In this document: one piece after another, positions 7,847-14,435 of the stretch
How the letters are laid out: each line of letters opens with the position of its first letter
Numbering within the stretch: the stretch's first letter is position 1
Origin: a virus
DNA: 22,490 bases
IMG/VR virus record: IMGVR_UViG_3300036820_000069
Location: 1-22,490 of that record
Strand: one strand, 5' to 3'
The notes under the pieces: model-generated
The model's input: only the letters and a program-made list of their open reading frames with translations
What the model was told of the DNA's origin: nothing
The model's database searches: none
Program-made: the position numbers and the translations under genes

Positions 7847-8848
7847 TTAACCCGTCTGCTTATCGAACTCGGCCATCAAGGATTTATGCCAGTCAGCTCG
7901 GCCGAGCGCCGCATACTGCGGGGCAAGCGCATTCAAGCCAGCACGCCACTCTGCCTTCTGCCCGGCAGACCAGCTTGCGCCTGAACCAGCGAGGGCTTTC
8001 GTAAACCTCCCGGTGCTCTGCAATGGCTTATGCTCATACCTGGCATGGCTGTGATCAATCGGCACAGGCTCGCCGCTGGTGTCGATCATCCAGTTCTTGT
8101 CTGTCCGGTCTGTATTGCCAGTGATCGCATCCAGCAGGCCGATGCGCTTGCCGCGCTCTGATGATGAAAACGGCTCAGCCCGTGCATTGCGGTCTGCTGG
8201 CGCAATGCTAAAGTCATCCAGTCCGAGAGCTTCTGATCCGGTCTTTCCTTTTATCTCTGCCGTATGAATGCGACTGCCCTTTACAACAACTGCCGGCGCG
8301 CCCGTGCCGAGCACGCGCGATACTTCGCCGGCGAGCACCTCGGCATCGCTTGTCGTCTTGTCGCTGTTCTTGCTGTACCATACTTGCCCGTTATTGTACT
8401 CAGTTCGCTTGACGACATGCGAGGCCTTACTCGCTGTCTCAGCTTTCACGCCTGATGCAATCGCATCTTTAAGCGACGACCCGCCGCTCGGATCAGCAGG
8501 AAGCGGCGGCGGGGCAATTTTCGCTGGCACCGGCTTGAGCTGCGCCGCGAGCTCTGCGACATGCCCTGTCGCCGGCAGCTTGGACCGGCGACTCGAGATA
8601 GTGGCACGAAGGTTCGCCGCGTCCTTGCCGCCGGCAGCCGCGAGCGCGTTCGTCAAGTGCGTCTTCGCGGAGGCATTATCGCCGGCCTTGATCGCGCCTG
8701 CCGCGCGGCCGAGGTGCTCGGCTATCTTGTCCTTGCCCGGGTGGGCCAGGAATTCGGCGTGGGCGGCCGAGCCGGGCTTGAGAGCGGCAGCCCCCATGGC
8801 GATCCACTCGCCGTGGGGGCCCCTGAGCTCATCCGGGTGGAATGCCAT
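7847..8848 (-). CDS. HipA/PI-kinase-like effector with shared N-terminal module (333 aa)
   Basis: Residues 1-91 are the same module as in the two ARTs (RGPHGEW, HPGKDKIAEHL, THLTNAL, ATISSRRSKL). They are followed at once by GHVAELAAQL (95-104), a variant of the scaffold-type tag. Residues ~143-333 resemble HipA and PI3/PI4-kinase-like folds: a lobe with Lys and AEVLAGEVSRVLG, the catalytic loop LLDAITGNTDRTDKNWMI (Asp247, Asn252) and a metal-binding VPIDHSHA (Asp265). A protein or small-molecule phosphotransferase acting on the host is likely, but the substrate is unknown and the glycine-rich loop is not obvious. First gene after the divergent ligase pair, with a -10 box (TATGAT) nine bases before the ATG. 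Four bases separate it from the large ART. Confidence 0.7.
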   Translation of the reverse strand: MAFHPDELRGPHGEWIAMGAAALKPGSAAHAEFLAHPGKDKIAEHLGRAAGAIKAGDNASAKTHLTNALAAAGGKDAANLRATISSRRSKLPATGHVAELAAQLKPVPAKIAPPPLPADPSGGSSLKDAIASGVKAETASKASHVVKRTEYNNGQVWYSKNSDKTTSDAEVLAGEVSRVLGTGAPAVVVKGSRIHTAEIKGKTGSEALGLDDFSIAPADRNARAEPFSSSERGKRIGLLDAITGNTDRTDKNWMIDTSGEPVPIDHSHARYEHKPLQSTGRFTKALAGSGASWSAGQKAEWRAGLNALAPQYAALGRADWHKSLMAEFDKQTG

Positions 8849-8857
8849 CTTGCGCGA

Positions 8858-8863
8858 ATCATA
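8858..8863 (-). promoter_or_regulatory. Predicted -10 box for the effector operon
   Basis: The minus strand reads GCGG-TATGAT, with nine bases to the ATG at 8848, so the leader would be only a few bases. The bases upstream form the palindrome ACCGCGCGCGGT. No clear -35 is seen. It would restart leftward transcription beyond the ligase insertion. Confidence 0.5.
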
Positions 8864-8902
8864 CCGCGCGCGGTGCTTCCCCGGGGGCTGTCTTCCGTAC
8901 TG

Positions 8903-8970
8903 GGCGTTTACAACTGCCTGATCTCGCGGTATAATGAAGAAGTACGTAGGAACAAGAGCAAGGGGAAATC
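8903..8970 (+). promoter_or_regulatory. Promoter-leader cassette P1, rightward, for the 48-aa protein and ligase
   Basis: GGCGTTTACAACT (8903-8915) contains -35 TTTACA (8907-8912). After exactly 17 bases comes TATAAT (8930-8935), a consensus -10. The predicted start is near 8942. The leader then reads GTACGTAGGAAC, two bases, GAGCAAGGGG and six bases to the ATG. The same promoter and leader, at the same 68-base distance to the start codon, occur at 18036-18104, and a close copy occurs at 18500-18569. Confidence 0.85.
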
Positions 8971-9117
8971 ATGAACAAGGTTCTGGACGCGGACGGCAGC
9001 GAGCTCGGGTACTGGTTCTACTGCAACCTCAGCAAGTGCTATATCGCAGTCAAGGCAAGCGGCGAGCGCGCGTCGGCCCGCGACATGTACCTGGCCGAGA
9101 GGTTCGTGCGGTCATGA
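8971..9117 (+). CDS. 48-aa protein of unknown function, first gene of the ligase unit
   Basis: Sequence MNKVLDADGSELGYWFYCNL continues to a basic end with AERFVRS. Two Cys (18 and 23) sit in an aromatic stretch, WFYCNLSKCYIAV. It starts just after the conserved leader with an AAGGGG ribosome site, and its TGA overlaps the ligase ATG by four bases (ATGA), so the two are translated together. No family is recognised. Confidence 0.8.
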   Translation: MNKVLDADGSELGYWFYCNLSKCYIAVKASGERASARDMYLAERFVRS

Positions 9118-10046
9118 TCGAGCCGATGAAGGCCGACTCAAGCCTCAAGCCGCTTATTCGCTGGGGCACGGCAGACCTGTTCCGCGACATCGCGGGCGAG
9201 TTCTTCAACGACCAGTGGGTCATGGAGCCGAAGATCGACGGCTGCCGCGCCCTGCTCGAGATGAAGGCGGACAGGTCCCGCTTCGGCGGCATGCGCGCGT
9301 CGTCGTTCCCGCAGTTCGGCAGCATCGCGATCGCCGACCTTGCTGGCACCGTCCTAGACGGCGAGTTCGTCGCGCCGGCCCTTCCGGGCCGCGACAAGGC
9401 ACTGCTCAAGCACTCGACCGCGCTGTTCAACTCTGGCCCGGCCGCTGCGATGAAGTGGCGCATGTACGGGCCCGCGCGCTTCGTGATCTTCGACGTCCTC
9501 GCAATTGCGGGCAAGGATGTTACCGGCTACTCCTATGACCAGCGGCGAATCCTGCTCGGGCAGGTCTACGAGATGATAATGCTCGAGTACCCGGACTGCG
9601 GGATCGAGATCATTGAGCAGGGGCCGGCGACCGCGGAGTACGCGAACAAGATCCTGGTCGCGGGCGGCGAGGGCGTCATGCTCAAGCTCCGCGCCGGCGC
9701 CTACGAGCACGGCAAGCGCTCTCTCAGCTGGCGCAAGGTAAAGCGGTTCGACACGGTCGACTGCTTCCTGACCGGCGAGGCCAGGCCTCACGAGCGCAAT
9801 CCCGAGATCGACGGGTCCGTGCAGGTCGCCGTCGCCGGCGCAGGCGGCCAGCCCGTTATCGTCGGCCATGTCAAGGTCGAGGAGGCATTCCGTGCCTATA
9901 TGCGAAAGGGCGTCGTCATCGAGGTCATGACGCAGGGGATAACCGAGGCCGGCGTCCTCCGCCACCCGCACATGCTCGCCCTTCGCCCGGATAAGAAGCC
10001 GGCCGACTGCGACGAGACCCAGCTGCTGTTCCTCGCGAAAGTCTGA
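9114..10046 (+). CDS. ATP-dependent DNA ligase (310 aa)
   Basis: Seals nicks in DNA using ATP through a covalent lysyl-AMP. The nucleotidyltransferase motifs are in order: motif I PKIDGCR with the adenylated Lys40, motif III VLDGEF, motif IIIa FVIFDVLAI, motif IV EGVMLK and motif V SWRKVKR. The C-terminal ~80 residues (VDCFLTG, GHVKV, VVIEVM) fit a compact OB-fold domain. At 310 residues it is a minimal phage-type ligase without the DNA-binding domain of larger ligases. The chosen ATG overlaps the stop of the 48-residue gene; a longer upstream frame is open but lacks protein-like composition. It is transcribed opposite to the surrounding head genes and ends before a terminator, so it looks like an inserted unit. 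Confidence 0.93.
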   Translation: MIEPMKADSSLKPLIRWGTADLFRDIAGEFFNDQWVMEPKIDGCRALLEMKADRSRFGGMRASSFPQFGSIAIADLAGTVLDGEFVAPALPGRDKALLKHSTALFNSGPAAAMKWRMYGPARFVIFDVLAIAGKDVTGYSYDQRRILLGQVYEMIMLEYPDCGIEIIEQGPATAEYANKILVAGGEGVMLKLRAGAYEHGKRSLSWRKVKRFDTVDCFLTGEARPHERNPEIDGSVQVAVAGAGGQPVIVGHVKVEEAFRAYMRKGVVIEVMTQGITEAGVLRHPHMLALRPDKKPADCDETQLLFLAKV

Positions 10047-10055
10047 AAAGAAAAG

Positions 10056-10140
10056 GAGAGGGCGCGCCGGCGGGTGACGTCGCCCGGCTTCCCCGCCGGC
10101 CGCCGGCCAAGGCGACAAGAGGTCCGGCTCGCGCCCTCTC
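10056..10140 (-). terminator. Nested hairpin terminator between convergent genes
   Basis: GAGAGGGCGCG (10056-10066) pairs with CGCGCCCTCTC (10130-10140), and inside it GCCGGCGGG (10066-10074) pairs with CCCGCCGGC (10092-10100). For leftward transcripts the stem is followed by CCTTTTCTTTTC, a U-rich tail, so it should end the portal-to-88-aa operon. It also lies after the ligase stop and may act on both strands. Confidence 0.75.
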
Positions 10141-10144
10141 TGGC

Positions 10145-10411
10145 TTAAGGCTTCTTGATCTGCGTGGCGACTGTCGCCGCGTGATCGGCGCCCTCGCCGG
10201 GCCCGTGACCGGGCCAGCCGCCGGTTGCCCGGTGATGCAGGTTCGCGCACAGGCCGGCCAGCTCGCGCGGGTCCGGGACGTACTTCCCGAGCTCGGCCCT
10301 GCACCGGTCGAAGTCGCCCGGGGTATCCCACCCGATCTTCGCCGCGCCGGCTCCCTCAGCCCAGTAGGCCATAAGCCGCTCAGTCGCCGCCGGCGCCTTG
10401 TCGTCTGCCAT
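10145..10411 (-). CDS. 88-aa head-operon protein with C-terminal tag
   Basis: The body (ERLMAYWAEGAGAAKIGWDT, then a segment with DFDRCRAEL and LCANLHHRATGGWPG) resembles, from memory, a small conserved protein type of actinobacterial phages and genomes, but I know no proven function. The last residues, ADHAATVATQIKKP, match the H-A-x-x-V-A-x-Q-I tag of the scaffold and MuF-like proteins. The ATG overlaps the MuF-like stop (TAATG), with GGGAG upstream. It is the last gene before the terminator. Location and tag suggest that it assembles with the procapsid. Confidence 0.75.
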   Translation of the reverse strand: MADDKAPAATERLMAYWAEGAGAAKIGWDTPGDFDRCRAELGKYVPDPRELAGLCANLHHRATGGWPGHGPGEGADHAATVATQIKKP

Positions 10412-10791
10412 TATCGTGCTCCCATTATCTGCTGCGCGAGCGCCATCGCATGCCCCTGCAGAGGCTTGACCTCGCGGAAGCCGGCCGGCATGATCTGGTT
10501 GGCCAGCGTCTCGGCCGCGGACCAGTACCGCTCCCTGAGCTGGAGGTGGCATTTGCAGTTCGGGTGGAGCGGCGGCCCGTCGACCCCAGACCACGTCTCG
10601 TCCGCGTCGATCTCGCTGCCGTCCAGATGCTCACATGCGTCGCACGGGTCGTCCTCGGTGTCCCACGTCTTCATCCAGGTACCGTTGGGCGGCTGATGAT
10701 CGAGCGCGTACTGGAGGGTATTGTCCGTCTTCGTCTCGGACGCGGCAGTCCGCGCATTCCTCTGCGCCGGGGTCTGGACCATATCAGGCAT
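10411..10791 (-). CDS. MuF-like minor head protein, short C-terminal-type form (126 aa)
   Basis: Contains the MuF head-morphogenesis signature: WDTEDDPCDACEHLDGSEI, then a short loop and GPPLHPNCKCHL (residues ~43-82), with four Cys and a His that could bind metal. MuF (SPP1 gp7-like) proteins bind the portal and are present inside the head in few copies. The usual N-terminal helical region is missing, so this is about half the size of most members or less. The C-terminus has two copies of the shared tag, AAETLANQIM (92-101) and GHAMALAQQIM (113-123). The start overlaps the zinc-ribbon gene by eight bases. MuF proteins are often fused to toxins in other phages; here the effectors are separate genes downstream. 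Confidence 0.8.
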   Translation of the reverse strand: MPDMVQTPAQRNARTAASETKTDNTLQYALDHQPPNGTWMKTWDTEDDPCDACEHLDGSEIDADETWSGVDGPPLHPNCKCHLQLRERYWSAAETLANQIMPAGFREVKPLQGHAMALAQQIMGAR

Positions 10792-10984
10792 TCGGATAAG
10801 GCGACAGCGGCATGCTCGCGCGGGCGTACTTGAAGCCACCCGGCGATTTCTTCCGGATTATCGCCGTGATCGCGCCGCATTTCGCGCACGTCCGGAACCG
10901 GCAGCCTTTCGCAGGGCAGTGCGGCGCGATCGTCCTGGACTCGCATGACGCGCAGCAGACCGGGAGCGGCCAGCCCTGGGCCAT
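10784..10984 (-). CDS. Small zinc-ribbon protein (66 aa)
   Basis: Six Cys and one His are arranged as VCCASCESR, APHCPAKGC and RTCAKCGA within residues 9-40, which fits a treble-clef or zinc-ribbon fold. The rest is basic (IIRKKSPGGFKYAR). The ATG lies two bases after the DUF1003 stop and the gene runs into the MuF-like gene. It may bind nucleic acid or protein during head assembly; no family could be named. Confidence 0.75.
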   Translation of the reverse strand: MAQGWPLPVCCASCESRTIAPHCPAKGCRFRTCAKCGAITAIIRKKSPGGFKYARASMPLSPYPNA

Positions 10985-10986
10985 GG

Positions 10987-11475
10987 CTATTCCCCGGCAG
11001 GCGGGTGACGGCGGCCGCGCTGCTGCGGGCCGGGGGTGATCGTCACCGGGACGACCTGGTTCTTGACCATGTCCCGGACCTGCGTCGCCAGCGAGTGCAC
11101 CTGCTCGGTGAGCGCCGTGTTCGCCTCGATCAGCGCGCAATGCCTCTGCGCGATCTCCTCGCGGTGCGCCGCATCCGCGGCGATCGCGGCCTTGTCCCTG
11201 TCGGCCTGCCTTGTCTGCGCGAGCAGGATAAGCGGCGCCGCGTACGCCGCCTGCGTGGAGAAGCACAGGTTGAGCAGGATGAACGGGTACGGGTCCCACT
11301 TGTGAACGATCGCAAGCGCATTCAGGGCGATCCAGATCGCGACTACGAAAGTCTGGCCTACGATGAACCCGGGCGTCCCGAAGGCGCGGGCGAACTTCTC
11401 GGCGATCTTGCCAAAGCCGCCGGCGCCGAACGGGGCTTCCAGGTGCGCGTAATTGTGGTGCCTGCTTATGCTCAC
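10987..11475 (-). CDS. DUF1003 family membrane protein
   Basis: Two membrane helices (about residues 36-57 and 65-87) surround the family's typical DPYPFILLNL loop, followed by APLILLAQTRQADRD. This is the signature of DUF1003 proteins, which are common in bacteria and occur in phages; their function is unknown. Residues ~90-137 are likely a coiled coil, so the protein may oligomerise at the membrane. GTG start with GGAGG six bases upstream, overlapping the 104-residue gene's stop (GTGA). A membrane protein inside a head operon is unusual; a role in host membrane change or superinfection exclusion is speculation. Confidence 0.85.
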   Translation of the reverse strand: MSISRHHNYAHLEAPFGAGGFGKIAEKFARAFGTPGFIVGQTFVVAIWIALNALAIVHKWDPYPFILLNLCFSTQAAYAAPLILLAQTRQADRDKAAIAADAAHREEIAQRHCALIEANTALTEQVHSLATQVRDMVKNQVVPVTITPGPQQRGRRHPPAGE

Positions 11476-11786
11476 AATTGCCTCCAGGTATTGCCCTCGT
11501 CAAGGTACCCGTGCCAGTAGTAATCCGGCGCGAACCCGCAGCCGATCGACTCGCGGATCTCCAGCGACCCGTCAGCGCACTCGCGGAAGACCCACGGCGG
11601 CTCGTAGACGCCGTGAATTGCGTTCCCTGGCGCGTACTCGGCCATGCCGCCCTGGTGGACTGGCAGAAGGAACCAGACGACAAGGCGCTTGCCCTTGGCG
11701 TCCTCCTGCTCATGCGGCCCGGTGTAGTCGCCGGCCAGCTCGAGGTCGTTGAACGAGGCGACCCTCCGGGCCGGCGACAGGATCAC
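11472..11786 (-). CDS. 104-aa protein of unknown function in the head operon
   Basis: A mixed alpha/beta protein with aromatic-rich stretches (KRLVVWFLLPVHQGG, GVYEPPWVFRECADG, PDYYWHGYLDEGNTW). The end, ADGSLEIRESIG followed by WHGYL and NTW, recalls a C-terminal pattern of small phage proteins that I cannot assign. GTG start inside the scaffold stop (GTGA) and GTGA overlap with DUF1003 make it part of a tightly coupled set. Confidence 0.7.
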   Translation of the reverse strand: MILSPARRVASFNDLELAGDYTGPHEQEDAKGKRLVVWFLLPVHQGGMAEYAPGNAIHGVYEPPWVFRECADGSLEIRESIGCGFAPDYYWHGYLDEGNTWRQL

Positions 11787-12436
11787 GAGCCGGCGATCTG
11801 CCTGGCGAGCTGCTCCGCGTACCCCGCCGGCGGCTTTGCCGGCGCCCTGCGGCTCCCGATCGCGACGCGGCCGGCAGGCGCGGTCGCGCCGTTCCCGTTC
11901 GCGCCTGGCTCGCCATCGGCCGGCGCGGCCGGCGTGACTGGCGCGGCAGCTTGGAACAAGCCGGGATACTCAGTCTTGAGCGCCTCGATCTGCTCGTCGA
12001 TGCCGCTGAGCTCGCCGTCCGCGGTGACCGTCACGGTCTCGCCGAGATCGAGCAGGGCGATCAGCTTGGACGGGCTTCCCTGAAGGCCGGCCTGCGCGAG
12101 CGCGCTCCTGGCGGCGACCTTCTTAAGCGTGGCCTCGCCCTCGGCGGCGGTCGCGTCGACCTTGTCCTGCCAGGCCTTGTCCTGCGCGGACATTCCCTGC
12201 GCCTGGAGCGCCGCGAGGGTCGCGGCGGTCTTCCGGTGCTGCGCGCGCTCCGCGTCGAGCGCCTTCTTCAGCCCGGTGGCCGGGTCGGCGAGGACGGCCG
12301 GCTTCTTGGCCGGGTCGGCGGCGGGCGGCTCCGCGGGGTCCGCGGGATCCGCGGGGTCCGCGTCGTCGACTGTCTCGTCGTCCTCGGGCGGGTCGACGAA
12401 GTCGTCAGCTGGATCATGGACTGGTGGCATGGTCAT
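11783..12436 (-). CDS. Scaffold protein (217 aa)
   Basis: Scaffolds guide capsid protein into procapsids and then leave. This protein is typical in composition and place: an acidic, Asp/Pro-rich N-terminus (residues 1-45), a helical middle (LKKALDAERAQHRKTAATLA, through LKKVAARSALAQAG), then a flexible Pro/Ala/Gly linker and a short C-terminal helix, GYAEQLARQIAGS (205-217). C-terminal helices of scaffolds commonly bind the capsid protein. This same end recurs in five other proteins of the window. The gene follows the portal. No strong ribosome site precedes the ATG at 12436, which lies 20 bases after the 53-residue gene. Confidence 0.8.
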   Translation of the reverse strand: MTMPPVHDPADDFVDPPEDDETVDDADPADPADPAEPPAADPAKKPAVLADPATGLKKALDAERAQHRKTAATLAALQAQGMSAQDKAWQDKVDATAAEGEATLKKVAARSALAQAGLQGSPSKLIALLDLGETVTVTADGELSGIDEQIEALKTEYPGLFQAAAPVTPAAPADGEPGANGNGATAPAGRVAIGSRRAPAKPPAGYAEQLARQIAGS

Positions 12437-12456
12437 GTGCTTAAGCGGCCTTTCTC

Positions 12457-12618
12457 TCAGGAGTCCATGTCCATGTCCGAGCAGCCCGCCGAGGCGATTT
12501 GCTCGTGCTGGCCCTTGGACGAGGCGGCGGCAGAGCCGTCATCCGGCACCGCATCTGACTGCGCGACGTCGAATGACTGCGCGCCGTCCGACGACATGTC
12601 CTGCATCGGGTGGCTCAT
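12457..12618 (-). CDS. 53-aa Ser/Asp/Met-rich protein between portal and scaffold
   Basis: An acidic, low-complexity small protein (MSHPMQDMSSDGAQSF at the start, SDMDMDS at the end). It has a good ribosome site, GGAGAAAAC, directly before the ATG, and lies nine bases after the portal stop. KGQHEQIASAG (36-45) loosely resembles the shared tag but lacks the Gln-Ile end. Function unknown. Confidence 0.7.
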   Translation of the reverse strand: MSHPMQDMSSDGAQSFDVAQSDAVPDDGSAAASSKGQHEQIASAGCSDMDMDS

Positions 12619-12627
12619 TGTTTTCTC

Positions 12628-14400
12628 CTAGTTCGGCATGGAGCGCGTGTGCGCCGGGACGTGAACCGTCTTTGTCGCCGGGGCGGCAGGGGCCGGTGTC
12701 GCGGCAGTCGGCGCCGGGGCGCCTGGTCCCGCGGCTGGCGGCGCCGGCGCGCCCGGGGCGGCAGGCTGCGGCGGGAGCTGCGACGGCGCCGGCGCGTTCA
12801 CGGTCGTGCCGGTATGCTGCTCCTCCTCCGCGGTCGCCTGCTGCGCGGCTGGCGTGTCCGCGGATTTCGGCCAGAGCTCGACGGGCGTGGCGAGGTCGTC
12901 CTCCGGGCCGAGGCCCCACGAGTCCATCTGGGTCTCGGAGTACCCCATCGCCCGGAAGACCTCCTTGCGCGGCACCCCGAGCCGGATCTTCCACACGGCG
13001 ATCGGCATGCCCGCGGTGTCCTGGTCGTCAGACGGCGATGACGGCTCCCACTGGATCATGACCTCGTCGACCGGGATCTTGGAGAGCTTCAGCGCGAACG
13101 TGAAGGCCTCTTCCCAGGACGCGGCGAACGACAGCGACCTGGTCCTGATCTTCTGCTTAAGCGGGTAGTCTGACGCGCGGAGCGAGTCGCCTGACGGGTG
13201 CTGGCCGCCGGGATCCTGGAAGAAGCGCATCGGGGTCCCGGTCGCCGCGGACATCGCACTGATGCACTGGTTCCAGGTCTGCACGAAGCCGTCGACCGGC
13301 GCCGGGGTGAACTGCCCGACCTGGCTCGCCCGGAGCGTCCAGAGCTCGCCTGGGCCTTGCCGGAGGCCGCTCGTGCGGCCGGCGTCGTCGGTGATGAAGG
13401 CGTCAGGTTGCTGGAGATCGAAATCGGAGAACTCCGCAGTCCCGCTCGCGCTCGCGGCCTCGATTAGCGCGTACCTCTGGGGGAACCCGAGGAAGTCGAG
13501 CGTCGCGAACAGGGTGTTGGCCGCCTTGATCAGGCCGTCCTGCGGGCCGTAGGCATTTGCGTGCTCCGGCGTCCCGTACGGAACCGAATCCCCGGCGCGC
13601 CAGTGGAAGACGGGTATCTCGCCGTAGGGGTTGTCCATCGGCCAGGTGCCGTTTGGCTCCGTGACCTCCTGCCAGCGCCGGCCGCTGTTGTTCGAGATGA
13701 ACTTGTAGACGTAGCCGGGGAAGTAGATGTCGGCGCGGATCGTCTTCGCGTCGGTCGCCCATGCCTTGAGCGCGTAGAGCTTCGTGCGCCCGTCCTCCGG
13801 GTCGTAGAAGACCCTCGTGGTAAGCGGGTTATTCGGCTGCATCTGCACGGTGCCGTCGTCGCGCGGCCAGATGATCATGTAGTTGTCGCCGTACCTGAGC
13901 GAGTCGACCGTGAACCCGTGCTCCTCGACATGGAGCTTGTTCGTCTTCCAGAGCTTCTCCGCCGCTGCGGTCGCGGTGCTGTTTCCGGGGACGGATATGC
14001 TCGAGATGTTCATCCTGTTGGCGACCGCGGTAACCGGGATCGCCGCGTAGTTTAGCGCGTAGACGTCCTCGCTGAGGCCGAGCAGCCGGCGCAATTGCGG
14101 GTCGGAGAAGACCTCGGGGCTTATGCCGCGGAAGTACTGGTCGGCGCGGTCGTAGGCTTCTTTTGCCTCGAGCAGGTCCTTGTACGAGCTCGCCAGGATC
14201 GGCAGCATCTCGGCCAGGGAATACGAGTCGCCGGTCTCGCTGTCCTCGCCCGGCGGGGACTGGAGGATCTGCGCGACGATATCCGCCTCGGGCACGCCGG
14301 ACATCGAGGCCTCGGCGCCGGGCTGCATCGAGGCCGGCATCCGCCTTCCGCTCAGAGACGGGGCGGGAGGCGGCGCGCTGCTTAGCGTAGGCTCCGTCAC
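12628..14400 (-). CDS. Portal protein, SPP1 gp6-like (590 aa)
   Basis: Forms the dodecameric DNA channel at one head vertex. Signs of the SPP1 gp6/actinophage portal family are the N-terminal helical region ending LRRLLGLSEDVYALNYAAIP, then the wing, HGFTVDSLRYGDNYMIIWPR, the PFAM-type GEIPVFHWRAG, and the stem/clip segment around NTLFATLDFLGFPQRYAL and QCISAMSAATGTPMRFF. The C-terminal ~80 residues are a Pro/Ala linker. The start is taken as the GTG at 14400, six bases after a TATGAT -10 box, giving a leaderless message. An in-frame extension upstream runs antisense-like through the HTH gene and is Arg-rich, so it was not used. Confidence 0.9.
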   Translation of the reverse strand: MTEPTLSSAPPPAPSLSGRRMPASMQPGAEASMSGVPEADIVAQILQSPPGEDSETGDSYSLAEMLPILASSYKDLLEAKEAYDRADQYFRGISPEVFSDPQLRRLLGLSEDVYALNYAAIPVTAVANRMNISSISVPGNSTATAAAEKLWKTNKLHVEEHGFTVDSLRYGDNYMIIWPRDDGTVQMQPNNPLTTRVFYDPEDGRTKLYALKAWATDAKTIRADIYFPGYVYKFISNNSGRRWQEVTEPNGTWPMDNPYGEIPVFHWRAGDSVPYGTPEHANAYGPQDGLIKAANTLFATLDFLGFPQRYALIEAASASGTAEFSDFDLQQPDAFITDDAGRTSGLRQGPGELWTLRASQVGQFTPAPVDGFVQTWNQCISAMSAATGTPMRFFQDPGGQHPSGDSLRASDYPLKQKIRTRSLSFAASWEEAFTFALKLSKIPVDEVMIQWEPSSPSDDQDTAGMPIAVWKIRLGVPRKEVFRAMGYSETQMDSWGLGPEDDLATPVELWPKSADTPAAQQATAEEEQHTGTTVNAPAPSQLPPQPAAPGAPAPPAAGPGAPAPTAATPAPAAPATKTVHVPAHTRSMPN

Positions 14401-14406
14401 GAGCTC

Positions 14407-14412
14407 ATCATA
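14407..14412 (-). promoter_or_regulatory. Predicted -10 box of a leaderless portal promoter
   Basis: The minus strand reads GGGG-TATGAT, six bases, GTG. The transcript would start at or next to the start codon. A GC-rich palindrome (CCCGCGCGGG) lies just upstream. No ribosome site is seen before the GTG, which agrees with leaderless translation. Confidence 0.6.
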
Positions 14413-14435
14413 CCCCGCCCGCGCGGGAACAGGGG

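Noticed and set aside
8278-8292. CTTTACAACAACTG resembling the extended -35 element
   Set aside because: It lies inside the kinase-like gene, lacks the GGCG part and has no -10 box at 17 bases.
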